A stretch of DNA of 64,000 bases from positions 351,712-415,711 of the forward strand of contig CAVRUZ010000005.1 of the NCBI GenBank assembly GCA_963724495.1, written 5' to 3'. The notes under the pieces were generated by a model. The model did not search any database. It was not told the origin of the DNA and saw only the letters and a program-made list of their open reading frames with translations. Positions 9,175-18,721 of the stretch are shown here, one piece after another. How positions within the stretch are numbered: position 1 is the first letter of the stretch; each line of letters opens with the position of its first letter. Source of the stretch: CAVRUZ01 sp963724495 (GTDB lineage Bacteria > Actinomycetota > Actinomycetes > Propionibacteriales > DAIQRJ01). A program made the position numbers and the translations under genes.

Positions 9175-10161
9175 GGTCTTGCGACTTGCCCTGACAGGCT
9201 GCAGTGCCTGGACCCGCTGTTGTTCTCTTCGTGATCCGACGCTGTTGTGACGCCAGGATACCGCGGGCGTGTAGGCGCCTAATCCGTGGTAGCTCTTGGC
9301 GTGGGATCTACCGGCTTTGTGCGGGGGAAGATGCTTGCCGCGATGGATCTCGTAGACGGTGGCGTGCCCTGGGGAGTCGGGGTCATCCACGATCGGCTGG
9401 TCGGCCATGAACAATCGGATCACGTTGGCCAGTTCGCCCGGGTGGCTGAAGTTGATCGCATGGGCCGCTCCGTCGATGACCACCAACGAAACGTGAGTAT
9501 CGGTTTGGGCGGCGATCTCTTTGACTCGGGCAGGGGCGGGCATCAGCGGATCCCGGCTTCCAAGGACCGTGAGCGTAGGGACCTTCAGCTCGAGCAACCG
9601 TTCCAACGACGGATACTGGGTGAGCGCGCGGAACATTCTCCGCGTGCTCGGGATACCGAAGCGAACGTAGTCGGGCACGGCCACCGGAACCATCCGGCTC
9701 GGCTCTCGAGGGCCATCGGTGGTGAGCTGCCGGATCGCACGTCGCAGGGGCTGGTTGGTCGCACCACCAGCGGGCGAGACGAGAATCGCCCGCTCGAGGC
9801 GGTCCGGATAGTGGTGAGCGAACTCCAGAATGACGGGGCAGCCCATCGAATTGCCGACCAGGGTTGCCGAATGGATCTGGCGGTCGTCGAGGAACGCTGC
9901 GGCGGCATGCGCCAGTTCCGGCACGTCGAGCGGTTGAGACGGCTTGCCACTCCGTCCGAACCCGGGCAGGTCTGGGACGAGGGTGTGGAACTCATTGCGC
10001 AGAAGTTCGGCCGTCGGTAGGAGGTAACGACCCGAGAGGCCGAAGCCGTGCAGATGCATCATCACCTGGGCGTCCGGCGGTTCAGGCGACTCACGATAGA
10101 AGACGTCGACACCCTCGATCGTCGTCCACCGCTCAGCAAGGGCCGACGCTGGACGCGTCAC
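8944..10161 (-). CDS. Alpha/beta hydrolase, with run-on C-terminus
   Basis: The first ~290 residues are a standard alpha/beta hydrolase: oxyanion region HLHGFGLSGRY, nucleophile elbow GNSMGCPV, acid in VLGSRDPLMP and His in IDGAAHAINFSHP. GTG at 10161 is the chosen start, giving 405 residues. The family usually ends soon after 'LANVIRLFMADQP'. Here the frame runs on for about 115 more residues, the last part being the antisense of the sulfatase 3' end, so a one-base indel has probably removed the original stop near 9300-9400. It is a probable carboxylesterase or C-C hydrolase with unknown substrate. Confidence 0.72.
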   Translation of the reverse strand: MTRPASALAERWTTIEGVDVFYRESPEPPDAQVMMHLHGFGLSGRYLLPTAELLRNEFHTLVPDLPGFGRSGKPSQPLDVPELAHAAAAFLDDRQIHSATLVGNSMGCPVILEFAHHYPDRLERAILVSPAGGATNQPLRRAIRQLTTDGPREPSRMVPVAVPDYVRFGIPSTRRMFRALTQYPSLERLLELKVPTLTVLGSRDPLMPAPARVKEIAAQTDTHVSLVVIDGAAHAINFSHPGELANVIRLFMADQPIVDDPDSPGHATVYEIHRGKHLPPHKAGRSHAKSYHGLGAYTPAVSWRHNSVGSRREQQRVQALQPVRASRKTSLSGHGDLEVGVGVDDQVAGEVDRHVLDGSGEGECVLVFIRCNTAAAVAAAREALGAEDVGHGVGISTAPTSFPSM

Positions 10162-10339
10162 ATGGCGAGGTGTACCTCGGCGGCGTCGCTGGCCTTTCAC
10201 GGGCCAAGTATCGGCGCCGCTACACGGGACGTAAAGCGGGGGGCCCGCTGGATCCGAGGTCGCGCCTGCGACTTGATCTGGCCGATGAAGAGTCACCAGA
10301 GCGTGATGGCGCGCGTCGAGCTGGCTTGGCCTGGAAGAG

Positions 10340-10609
10340 TCAGCGGGACTGCTGCCGCCATGCGTTCGAGCCCGCCGATGCGGCAGCCTTGAGTTGATCA
10401 AATCGTCTGAGGGCCATGTCGGATGGCGACTCGTCCATCTGGTCGATCCACCTCTTGCCCGCTTGAGCCAACGCGGCAGCGGTCAGAGCGGCACCGGTGA
10501 GCCATACGGCACCACCGACACACAGCAAGACCACGCCTGAGGCCAGCAGGTTGCGGTTGACATGCAGTACTGGTCGAGAAGCTGAATCGCTCAACGCGCT
10601 CCACCTCAT
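10340..10609 (-). CDS. Small hypothetical protein with two membrane segments
   Basis: This 89-residue protein starts at ATG 10609 just after aagga. A hydrophobic stretch of about 33 residues (LLASGVVLLCVGGAVWLTG... AALTAAALAQAG) could form two close helices. The tail is polar (RWIDQMDESPSDMALRRFDQLK). I do not recognise the family. It lies between the hydrolase and the GAP-family gene, all on the minus strand, so it could share a transcript. The call rests on codon-like composition and the clear membrane segment only. Confidence 0.5.
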   Translation of the reverse strand: MRWSALSDSASRPVLHVNRNLLASGVVLLCVGGAVWLTGAALTAAALAQAGKRWIDQMDESPSDMALRRFDQLKAAASAGSNAWRQQSR

Positions 10610-10682
10610 TTCCTTGCAACCCGCATGGGCTACGTCCGCCATGCTCTCACGTGGATGCCCGTGGCACCGGTGCTTGCGATCC

Positions 10683-11348
10683 CTACTGCCGGCTGATGCC
10701 GGAGACCAGGATCACCAAGCCCACGACGAGTAACACCACCGCGGTCACGTATCCGCCGTTGCGCTCGAGCCAATCCCGTGCCGAGATGAGGCGTGGTTGC
10801 ATCTGAGTCGGCGCGACCATCGTCGAGATGATCGGCACCACGACCGTGGAGCACGCCACCGCAAGGTAGATGAAGAAGATGATGACCGTATCGGTGTCGG
10901 TCAGCCTGGCGCCGGCGATCGCGAGGCCAGCGGCGATTCCCAGCAGCAGTCCCTTCGGTCGAAGGTTCAAGAGGATGGCGAGCCCAACCGCAGTTACCGG
11001 CCCCATCCGTTCGACTGCCGCGAGCCACCGGCTTTCACCCTCTTGCCGGTTTGGGTGCCGCCCGTCGCCAGGCCAGCACTGCGGTGAGGAGCAGCGCGAC
11101 CCCGACGACGATCTCGGCGATGCCGATCGCCTTCTGTTCGGCCCGAAGCGGTCTGATCGGAAGCGCATTGGCGCCGTATGCCGCCACGATGACGACGCCG
11201 GCCATGCCGACCACCCACCCGATCAGAAACGGGATCGCCACCCGGTTCCGCTTGGCGACAGCAGGATCAGGATCGTCACCATGATGGGGAACGAACTCAC
11301 CGCAACAGCAATGGCTATGGGCAGAAGCTGTCCGAGCGCCGACAGCAT
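10683..11348 (-). pseudogene. GAP family (Sap/SfLAP-type) membrane protein, two frameshifts
   Basis: Joining three frames gives a polytopic protein of about 220 residues with six helices. It starts MLSALGQLLPIAIAVAVSS, continues RNRVAIPFLIGWVVGMAGVVI and IGIAEIVVGVALLLTAVLAWRR, and ends YVTAVVLLVVGLVILVSGISRQ. This is the pattern of the GAP family related to the mycobacterial sulfolipid-1-addressing protein, a small LysE-like exporter group. One base is missing near 11258 (after ILLSP) and one extra G lies near 11040 in a G run (PARG-ESRW). Such proteins are proposed to help export lipids or small molecules. It is either inactivated or misread. Confidence 0.72.
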
Positions 11349-11562
11349 GCTCAGACCACCTCCCACTCGACACCGGCAACACCAACGTCACCAGAGAAGC
11401 AGCCCCGCACAGTCACAGTGCCCTGATCTCCAGCCCTGCTGGTGACGATTCGAAGCGCATCATGCGGACGGTACGTGGCTTCGCCGCACGAATCGCGAAT
11501 CCGAAGTGTGGCACGCGGCAACGCCAGCACGGCCGAAGCGTGAGCTCGGAATCCGACAAGTC

Positions 11563-12945
11563 TCAGGCAGCAGCCGGTTCCGGGTCCGGCTCTGCCGCCA
11601 CCGTCTGCTCGGGCCGTTCGACCAGGGACACGACGATGAGCGCGAGTACGGCGATCACCAGGGTCCAGACGATGTCTGCCGCCGACAGCGGCCGGAGAAG
11701 GATGATGGCAGCCGAGGCGGCCAAGGCAATGAGCACGTGCAGCAGCCGGCGTTGGGCATACACCCAGTTGCCGGCCCGCCCGGTGGTCACTCCATGCTGA
11801 TCGGCGTTGCGCCGTAGGCCGGCGATGCCGTCGGTGTAGAGCCCGCGCAGCCTGCGGGGTGTATGGAAGGGTCCGGCGAGCCACCCGACGACAGCGATCG
11901 CCAACGCGAGCACCAAAGTGGCTACAGCCGTATCCCTTATGGCCGCCGTCGCAGTGTCGTAAAAGAGGGTCGTGACGTTTGCGGGAACCAATGCAGTCGG
12001 GATTGCGGTCAGCAGGAGCTCCCGCCCGACGAAGTGTCCCAGCACGAGGACCAGCGCCGACAGGCCCAACCCGAGCGCGGCGAAGACCAGTGCGACGCTG
12101 CGGCGGCGGGCCACGAGGACACCTGCGGCCAGGAAGACAAGGGCTACCCAGGGGAGCCAGCTGCCAACGGCGACGATGATCCGATAGCCGTTCTGCGCCG
12201 CCGCGATCTGATCCGACAGGGCGATCGGAATGGTGCGTTGCACCGCCGGTATCCGGGAGGCGATTGACAGGCCTCGGGCGACCAGAGCCCGCTTGACATC
12301 CTCGACGATGGGTCCGAGCTGAATGCCGATCGTTCCGTCGTCCAGGGCGGCTACCAAGGCGTCAGGATCGTTGCGCATGATGGCGAGAAGCTGGGTGTGG
12401 CTTACTCGTAGGGCACGTTCCCAGCTTTGGGCGAAAGTGTCAGAGGCAACAAAGTCCGTTATCCCGTTGCGTATTACTCTCTGAACGCCCTGGGCCGCAG
12501 GTTCTTTCAAGGCGTCCAGTGCGGCGCTCGCTGCTGGGCGGGTGCCGAGTGCCTTGATCCCATCCAGGACATCGGAGGTGAGTTGTTCGATGTCGACGTT
12601 CTGGTTGATCACCACCTCCAGCTGATCGACCACGAAGCCTTGGAACTCCGGATCGTGGGCAAGAGGCGCATAGGTCGCGACGAAGGTGTCCGTATCGCTG
12701 ACCGTGGACTTTGCCCACCCGGTGACTATGGCCAGCGGCGCCAAGAGGCAGCCGAGCACGATGAGCACCGCCGCGAGAGCAGTCCACCCGCGTCCTCGCC
12801 CAGCACGACCCGAGGCCTTGCCGTCGCCGGCGTCGGACGGGTGCTCTACCAACCGAGTGCGCAGCTCCTCGTTCTCCGCCTCCAGCCGTGCGAGGCGTGC
12901 CTGCAGACCGTCGTCCTCTTGGTCAATGCCCATGTCTCCACTCAC
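11563..12945 (-). CDS. Actinobacterial membrane protein with N-terminal coiled coil
   Basis: This 460-residue protein starts with a short leucine-zipper-like coiled coil (LQARLARLEAENEELRTRL, residues 14-32). A membrane helix (~55-77) leads to a long extracytoplasmic region (~78-255) of mixed helices without catalytic motif. Several helices follow (~258-280, 283-305, 312-330, 345-365, 405-445), with a final acidic/proline tail. GTG 12945 precedes an internal ATG at 12933 and has the better purine stretch upstream. The family is recurrent in actinobacteria but I know no function. It may sense or scaffold at the envelope. Confidence 0.7.
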   Translation of the reverse strand: MSGDMGIDQEDDGLQARLARLEAENEELRTRLVEHPSDAGDGKASGRAGRGRGWTALAAVLIVLGCLLAPLAIVTGWAKSTVSDTDTFVATYAPLAHDPEFQGFVVDQLEVVINQNVDIEQLTSDVLDGIKALGTRPAASAALDALKEPAAQGVQRVIRNGITDFVASDTFAQSWERALRVSHTQLLAIMRNDPDALVAALDDGTIGIQLGPIVEDVKRALVARGLSIASRIPAVQRTIPIALSDQIAAAQNGYRIIVAVGSWLPWVALVFLAAGVLVARRRSVALVFAALGLGLSALVLVLGHFVGRELLLTAIPTALVPANVTTLFYDTATAAIRDTAVATLVLALAIAVVGWLAGPFHTPRRLRGLYTDGIAGLRRNADQHGVTTGRAGNWVYAQRRLLHVLIALAASAAIILLRPLSAADIVWTLVIAVLALIVVSLVERPEQTVAAEPDPEPAAA

Positions 12946-13177
12946 TTCCGTCGCCTCGCCTCATGCGAGGGTAGAGAGCGGGTTCGACGAGGACAGTTCG
13001 CATCGCCGCTTCAGCTCGGAATTCAGCATGGGTCAGAACGGCCCCGGCGTGCAATACACAAGGGCGCCCGGCGCAGACCACTTCCGCATCGGGAAGGTCA
13101 TGTGTACACGAACGCACCCTTGAACTCCCGGCACTGACCAAACTGACGCCGAGCCCGATCGCTGTAGCCTGCGACCG

Positions 13178-13947
13178 GTGAGTGATCCCCGCGACGACCT
13201 TGCGATCAATCGGGCGCTTTGGACCGTCGTCAACGCCGAGTTCACCGATGCGCAGGCCCACGACGCTTGGTCCAGAACGGACTTTGCTTGGGGGCTCTTT
13301 GACATCCCGGAGCGGCAGGTTTGCGCACTGGGTGACGTTGCCGGCTTGGACGTTGTCGAACTCGGCTGCGGTACTGCGTACGTCTCTGCGTGGCTGGCCA
13401 GGCTCGGTGCGCGACCGGTCGGCGTGGACCTGTCGCCCGCACAGTTGGCCACCGCGCGCCGGTGCCAAGAGCAGTTCGGTCTGTCCTTCGCGCTGATCGA
13501 GGCCAACGCCGAAGACATTCCCCTCCCTGATGGCTCGTTCGATCTGGCAGTCAGCGAGTACGGAGCCTGCGTCTGGTGCGACCCGCGAACGATGGGTTCC
13601 GGAGGCGGCACGACTGTCTGCGACCCGGAGGTCGACTCGTCTTCCTGACCAACAGCGTGCAAGTAACGCTGTGCGTGCCTGAAAGCGGGGGACATGCAGG
13701 GGATCACCTGCTGCGGCCACAGAAGGGGATGTCCCGGGTGCAGTGGCCTGGGGGCGGGATCGAGTTCCATCCAAGTCATGGCGACTGGATTCGCATCCTC
13801 CGCGAAAGTGGGTTTGTGGTCGAAGCCCTCCACGAGTTGTACGCACCCGAAGACGCGAAAACCCCCGAGTACTACGACATCGCCACCGCCCAGTGGGCCA
13901 GGAGCTGGCCGGTCGAAGACCTGTGGACCGCGCAGTTGACCCGCTGA
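13178..13947 (+). pseudogene. SAM-dependent methyltransferase, frameshifted
   Basis: The N-terminal frame has the class I methyltransferase motifs: motif I VVELGCGTAYVSAWLA, motif II PVGVDLSPAQLATAR, and EANAEDIPLPDGSFDLAVSEYGA. After WCDPRT the frame must shift twice (an extra base near 13581 and another near 13615) to read WVPEAARLLRPGGRLVFLTNS and continue to the stop at 13945-13947. Rebuilt length is about 255 residues, normal for the family. The substrate is unknown. As written, the gene would make a truncated protein lacking the post-motif region. Confidence 0.78.
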
Positions 13948-14089
13948 GACGGCAGGACTTACGTTGACCGCCGTCAGAGCCTAGAGTCTCGTTTCCAAGG
14001 TCCACGGCAGAGTCCGGTGGACCCATGGCCTGCAGTAGCACCCCGGCGATCCATCGGCGGGGCCGGGCCAGGGCAGAAGGAGCACACAC

Positions 14090-15582
14090 ATGGCCACCAC
14101 GACCGCAAGTCCGAGCGATAGCCTGGAAGATCGTCGGGCTCGCGGCGAGGAGGCCGTCAGGCAGACGCCGCTGTCGTCACATGCAGAGAGTCCACAGGCC
14201 GGCCGCGCAGACCCCGTGGAGTTGCTGGTCGAGCAGAACGCCACGCGCGAGCCGGATCTCGTACCGGTTCGGCATGGCCGAATGATGCTCTCGCCGTTCA
14301 CGTTCTACCGTGGTGCGGCGAAAGTGATGGCGGCCGACCTGGCCGGCACGCCGACCGCGGGCCTGGAGGTCCAGCTCTGCGGAGACGCCCATCTGTCGAA
14401 CTTCGGCGCCTTCGGATCGCCTGAGCGGCAGCTCCTGTTCGGACTCAACGACTTCGACGAGACCCTGCCCGGCCCGTTCGAGTACGACCTCAAGCGGATG
14501 GCGGCCAGTTTCACGATCGCCGCCCGCAACAACGGATTCAACAACGCAGACGCGAACGCCGTGACCGTCGAGTCGGTGAAGGCATATCGGGAAGCGATGG
14601 GCGAGTTCGCGGAGATGCGGACGTTCGACGTCTGGTACGCCAACATGTCCGAGCACGACCTCCAAGACGCGCTGCGGACCCTCGGGTCTTCGGCAACGCC
14701 GAAGCCGGGAAGGGAAAGTCCGGCAAGAAGAAGGGCGCCAAGTCGAAGGGCGGCAAGGGAGGCGATCGCGAGGTCGCCGCGTCGGTCAAGGCGGCCAACA
14801 AGCTGCTGCAGAAGGCGCACACCCGCGACAGCCTGCACGCCCTCACCCGCTTCGCCGAGGTGGTGGACGGCAAGTACCGCATCGTCAACCAGCCGCCGGT
14901 GGTGGTGCCACTCCGGGAGCTGAAGGGGGAAACCTGGGGTCTGTCCCATGACGAACTCAGGGACGTGGTGGACGATCAGTTCCAGGCCTACCAGAGAACC
15001 TTGAGCGACGATCGTCGGCGCCTGCTGGAGAGGTTCAGCATCGTCGACATGGCCCGCAAGGTGGTCGGTGTGGGCAGCGTCGGTACGCGCGCGTGGATGG
15101 TGCTGCTCCAGGGCCGCGATACCGACGATCCGCTTTTCCTGCAGGTCAAGGAGGCGACCCGCTCGGTGCTGGAGAGTCACCTACCGAAGACCCGCTTCAA
15201 CACGCCAGGCCAGCGGGTGGTCGAAGGTCAGCGGATCATGCAGGCCACCCCGGACATCTTCCTCGGCTGGACCAAGGGCGTGCAGGATGACCGGTTCTAT
15301 TACTGGCGCCAGCTGCGCGACATGAAGGGCTCCGCGGTGGTGGAGGCCCAGACACCGCTGCGGATGACCTTCTACGCCCGGATCTGCGGATACGCACTCG
15401 CCCGCTCCCACGCCCGATCAGGTGATCCGGTGGCCATCGCTGCATACCTCGGCCCGGACGACACCATCGATCGCGCGATCTCGGCGTTCTCCAATGGATA
15501 CGCCAACCAGAACACGCTGGACTATGAGGCTTTCGTCCAAGCCGTGAAGGACGGGCGAATCGAAGCCCAAGAAGGAGTCTGA
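14090..15582 (+). pseudogene. DUF2252 family protein, one frameshift
   Basis: Joined across one shift near 14689 this is a ~497-residue DUF2252 protein, a family with a distant protein-kinase/aminoglycoside-phosphotransferase-like fold. Visible motifs are MMLSPFTFYRGAA, QLCGDAHLSNFGAFGSPER (candidate catalytic Asp/Asn), FGLNDFDETLPGPFEYDLKRMA (metal-binding Asp), and the late FYYWRQLRDMKGS and CGYALARSHARSGD. A Lys/Gly-rich linker (about residues 204-225) sits just after the shift. ATG 14090 has GGAG 7 bases upstream. The biochemical function is unproven. Confidence 0.8.
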
Positions 15583-15706
15583 GTCGCATCGCACGCGCGA
15601 TGGAGCGCTGCAGGACACCGTCGTTGACCTGGAACACTCCAAGCGAAGATGGCAGATCCGACATGGGATGCCTCTTGCACAGACCGGTCGCGGCTGAGGT
15701 GGTCCA

Positions 15707-16354
15707 ATGAGTGAGCCGCAGCAGAGCTTGGCTCCGCGCCTTCGGACCAATCGCATGGAGGCGTTCAGCGACGGCGTGTTCGCCATTGCGATCACGCTGC
15801 TCGTCCTCGAGATCGGCGTTCCCGCCGGTTCCGAGGACGACCTGCTGCGGGCGCTGGTCGAAGAGTGGCCCGCATATCTGGCCTACGTCGTGAGCTTCGC
15901 CACCATCGGCGCCGTGTGGTTCGGCCACTCGGTGATCACCGAGTATCTCGGGCAGGCGAATTCGGTACTCAACCGGTTGAATCTGATGCTGCTGATGGTG
16001 GTGTCGTTTCTCCCGTTCCCGACACGGTTACTTGCCGAGTACACCAAGGAACGCGAAGCAGAGCGCATCGCTGCGACCGTCTACGGAATCAATCTCCTGC
16101 TGACACTGGTACTGCTGTCGGTTCTGTGGCGCTACGCGGTCCGTGCGCAGCTCGTACGGGCCGACGTGGACGACCAGGACGTGCGGACACTCACCCAGCG
16201 GCTCACACCGACAATGGGCCTCTACGTCGTGCTGATCGTTGTAGGAGTGTTCGTGCCGCTGGTTGCGGTCTTCGGCTACCTGGTGCTCGCCTTGTCCATT
16301 CTCATGCCGTTCAGGACTGCCCGCCGTCGGTCGAAGGCAGGCGCTGACGAGTGA
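15707..16354 (+). CDS. TMEM175/DUF1211-type potassium channel
   Basis: This 215-residue protein begins its first helix with FSDGVFAIAITLLVLE, the FSD signature of the TMEM175 family, in which bacterial members form K+-permeable tetrameric channels without the classical TVGYG filter. Six helices are visible (about residues 20-40, 55-77, 84-104, 112-135, 160-180, 185-205). Its 3' end overlaps the convergent DUF1622 gene by 44 bases (16311-16354). With the classical K+ channel at 4337 and the antiporter at 22809, it is one of three cation-transport genes in this part of the window. Confidence 0.87.
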   Translation: MSEPQQSLAPRLRTNRMEAFSDGVFAIAITLLVLEIGVPAGSEDDLLRALVEEWPAYLAYVVSFATIGAVWFGHSVITEYLGQANSVLNRLNLMLLMVVSFLPFPTRLLAEYTKEREAERIAATVYGINLLLTLVLLSVLWRYAVRAQLVRADVDDQDVRTLTQRLTPTMGLYVVLIVVGVFVPLVAVFGYLVLALSILMPFRTARRRSKAGADE

Positions 16355-16775
16355 CTTTCACGGCAGTTGCGGCGGATTCGCCGCTCCGCTTGGCCGCTTG
16401 GGCAAGGTAGGTCGCGCCGCTCGTCGCCGCTCGCCGCCACGGGACGACCCCCTCGATCTCGGTGATGAGAGAAAGGCTGAGGATCGTCCGAATCAGCACG
16501 ATGATCCCCAGGACCATGACGTTCTCGATGGTTGGTGCAATGGCAACGGTTCGGACGAGGTCGGCGGCGACCAGCATCTCCAGCCCGAGGAGTATTGCTG
16601 CCCCGAACGACTGCCGTAGAACCCGATAGGCAGCTACGGCGTCTCTTGATCGACGCTGCGACCGGATCGCCAGACCGACCGAAAAGAAGAGGCCCGCGAC
16701 CAGTACGAAGGCCCCGATGGCCTCGAAGAATCGCGCGACCAGCTCCATCGACTCGGCAAAAGTCCAGTCATTCAT
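16311..16775 (-). CDS. DUF1622 family membrane protein
   Basis: This 154-residue protein with three membrane segments carries the DUF1622 core SFGAAILLGLEMLVAADLVRTVAI followed by VLGIIVLIRTILSLSLITEIEG. ATG 16775 has GGAG 6 bases upstream, so the longer open frame was not used. The C-terminal ~40 residues are basic and cytoplasmic in character. The function is unknown; the family is often predicted as a small transporter-like membrane protein. Confidence 0.8.
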   Translation of the reverse strand: MNDWTFAESMELVARFFEAIGAFVLVAGLFFSVGLAIRSQRRSRDAVAAYRVLRQSFGAAILLGLEMLVAADLVRTVAIAPTIENVMVLGIIVLIRTILSLSLITEIEGVVPWRRAATSGATYLAQAAKRSGESAATAVKVTRQRLPSTDGGQS

Positions 16776-16849
16776 CTTCGTCTCCAAGCCTTGCATCCGG
16801 TGGCGACTGAACGTGGTCTACGACAGCGGAAGGCAGGGTTCCGCCGCCC

Positions 16850-17479
16850 CTAGGCGATCGGGAGACCCGCGATGTTGGCGGCTGCGACCGCAACGGCTCC
16901 GGTGGCCGCCAGCAGCAGGAGCAGTCGGGCGGGGGTGTACTTGAACGAGGAGGTGACTCCGGCAAAGAACAGCGCCACGGCAAGGAGGATCGTCGTGCCA
17001 ACGTAGGAGTCGGCGTGTTCGCCGGCCTGCTGACTCGCCCTGCTCGCCTGTTCTGCTGCTGCGACCGTCTTCTCGTAGTCGGCGAACTGGGCAGCGAGGT
17101 AGTCCTTGTCCTGGAACACTCCGGCCGCGGCGTTGCCAGCCTTTACCGCTGCTTCCCATCGGTTGAGGACGGGGAGGAAGTCTGGGCGGATGACGTATTC
17201 GCGGTAGAACTTCTGGAGTGCGGTGTTTTGCGCCTGGCTGGCTTCGGCGTACTTGGCGACCGCCATGCTGTCGTAGGTAACGCGTTGGGTTGCAAGACCG
17301 AAGAGACGGGCACCCTCGACGTGTTGCACGGAGGCCGCACGGGTCAGGTCACCGCTTTCCTGGTTCCACCGGGCCGCCTGAAAGCCGCACCAGGCGGTGC
17401 CGACGGTGGTGATGCCCAGGAGCAGGACCGCGATCAGCTCCAATAGGCGTTCGGCGCCTGAGGTGGTGTTCTCGGTCAC
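16850..17479 (-). CDS. Membrane protein with central helical domain, coupled to SPFH gene
   Basis: This 209-residue protein has one N-terminal helix (~residues 13-33), a long Ala/Gln-rich alpha-helical middle (~40-155, e.g. KYAEASQAQNTALQKFY and FADYEKTVAAAEQASRASQQ) and a C-terminal hairpin of two helices (~160-205). The layout resembles the DUF4337 type, but I am not sure of the name. GTG 17479 overlaps the stop of the SPFH gene by four bases (GTGA), so the two are translationally coupled and probably work together at the membrane. Confidence 0.65.
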   Translation of the reverse strand: MTENTTSGAERLLELIAVLLLGITTVGTAWCGFQAARWNQESGDLTRAASVQHVEGARLFGLATQRVTYDSMAVAKYAEASQAQNTALQKFYREYVIRPDFLPVLNRWEAAVKAGNAAAGVFQDKDYLAAQFADYEKTVAAAEQASRASQQAGEHADSYVGTTILLAVALFFAGVTSSFKYTPARLLLLLAATGAVAVAAANIAGLPIA

Positions 17480-18381
17480 GGCTGGGCAGCCGGAGGCGGC
17501 TCGGACGGGGCCGGTTCGGACGGGGCAGCCGCCTCCGCCTTGTCACTTGTCGCGATCCCGACAACTCCCGGGCCGGCGCCACGCACCGCGATCTGCAAAG
17601 CCTGGGTGCGCTGCACCAGCTCACCCCACAGATCGGTCTCTCGGTAACGCCAGGCGTCCTCGTTCGACAGGGTCAGGTTCTGCTGAAGGCCTGCGTCGTT
17701 CACCGCACGGGCCAGCCTGGTCGGCGCTTCGGCCTGCTCCCGCTCGAGCTCGTGCCGCGCGCGCAGGGCGGCCTGGATGACTTCTCCAGTCCTCCCCAGT
17801 TCCGCGGGAGCCAGCAGGAAGGCGCTGAGCTCGATCCCGCAACCGTCCAGGGCCTCGGCCACCGCAGCCGCGACGGACTTCTGACACACCTCAAGAGGGC
17901 TACCGAACATGTCGTCGATGCCCATCGCAGGGTCGCGCAGCGCTGCGCTGACAGCCGCACTGCTCGCGTCCCGGACGATGCCGAACACTCCGGCGGGACC
18001 GTAGTGCTCATGAACCTGGCGCAGCTTCTCCGGCACGAGTCGGAACCGAGCCGTGTAGAACACGGTGGCTCTGGTCCGATCGCCCAGTGTCACCTCCAGC
18101 GGCGGCCCTGACCTCTCCAAAGTGACGTCAGTGGCTGGCGGCCCACCCGCCCGATAGGTCAGCTCGACCGACGGATAGATCTCCACCATCTTGCGACGCA
18201 AAGCGGGGACGAAGTGCGGGCCCGGAAGCAAGGCGGTATCGGTTGCCCGGCCCTTCACCATCAACAAGCCAAGGCTGCCCGACGGAACCGTGACGAGCGA
18301 TGCCCCCACGATCATCCACACCAGCACGGCAATCATCGGGATCGCCACGACCAGGACGATGATCCAACCCACCGTGCTCAC
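17476..18381 (-). CDS. SPFH/Band 7 domain protein
   Basis: This 301-residue protein has an N-terminal membrane anchor (~residues 6-28). A Band 7-like domain follows: VPSGSLGLLMVKGRATDTALLPGPHFVPALRRKMVEIYPSV, then RATVFYTARFRLVPEKLRQVHEHYGPAGVFGIVRDASSAAVSAAL. A helical region (ALRARHELEREQAEAPTRLARA) and an Ala/Pro/Glu tail complete it. SPFH proteins such as stomatins and flotillins scaffold membrane microdomains. The start is GTG at 18381. It overlaps the downstream membrane protein gene, suggesting a scaffold and a partner. Confidence 0.77.
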   Translation of the reverse strand: MSTVGWIIVLVVAIPMIAVLVWMIVGASLVTVPSGSLGLLMVKGRATDTALLPGPHFVPALRRKMVEIYPSVELTYRAGGPPATDVTLERSGPPLEVTLGDRTRATVFYTARFRLVPEKLRQVHEHYGPAGVFGIVRDASSAAVSAALRDPAMGIDDMFGSPLEVCQKSVAAAVAEALDGCGIELSAFLLAPAELGRTGEVIQAALRARHELEREQAEAPTRLARAVNDAGLQQNLTLSNEDAWRYRETDLWGELVQRTQALQIAVRGAGPGVVGIATSDKAEAAAPSEPAPSEPPPAAQP

Positions 18382-18721
18382 CGATCCGCCTCACCTTCCG
18401 CGCTGTCAGGCCCAACGGTCGCCAACCGGCCGGTCCGTTCGACGGAGCGCCTCGGCACCCCCTCGACTGACCGACCATATGCTGCTCGGCAACGCAGGGC
18501 TAGCGATCCCTCCGATGGTCGTACGACGTAAGCCACGGATCATCGAACCCCGCATGCTTCGTACGGCGGAAGGGCGTCGAGACGGCATGGCCAGATGTCG
18601 GGAAATCTGTAGGCTGCGCAGGGACAACCGGCGACCTCCTGGTCACCGCTCGTTGGACCTGCCGAGTAACTCAAATCCGCGGGATTGGCCGCACCGAACG
18701 CTCCGGAAAGGCCCTGCGCTG
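18382..18721. other. Divergent intergenic region
   Basis: These 340 bases lie between the SPFH gene (minus) and the MFS gene (plus). Open frames cross the region, but none has domain-like sequence or a ribosome site. It presumably holds two back-to-back promoters. No clear operator palindrome was seen by eye. Confidence 0.4.

Noticed and set aside
9286..10020. 244-codon plus-strand frame
   Set aside because: It is the antisense shadow of the alpha/beta hydrolase, whose catalytic motifs are clear on the minus strand.
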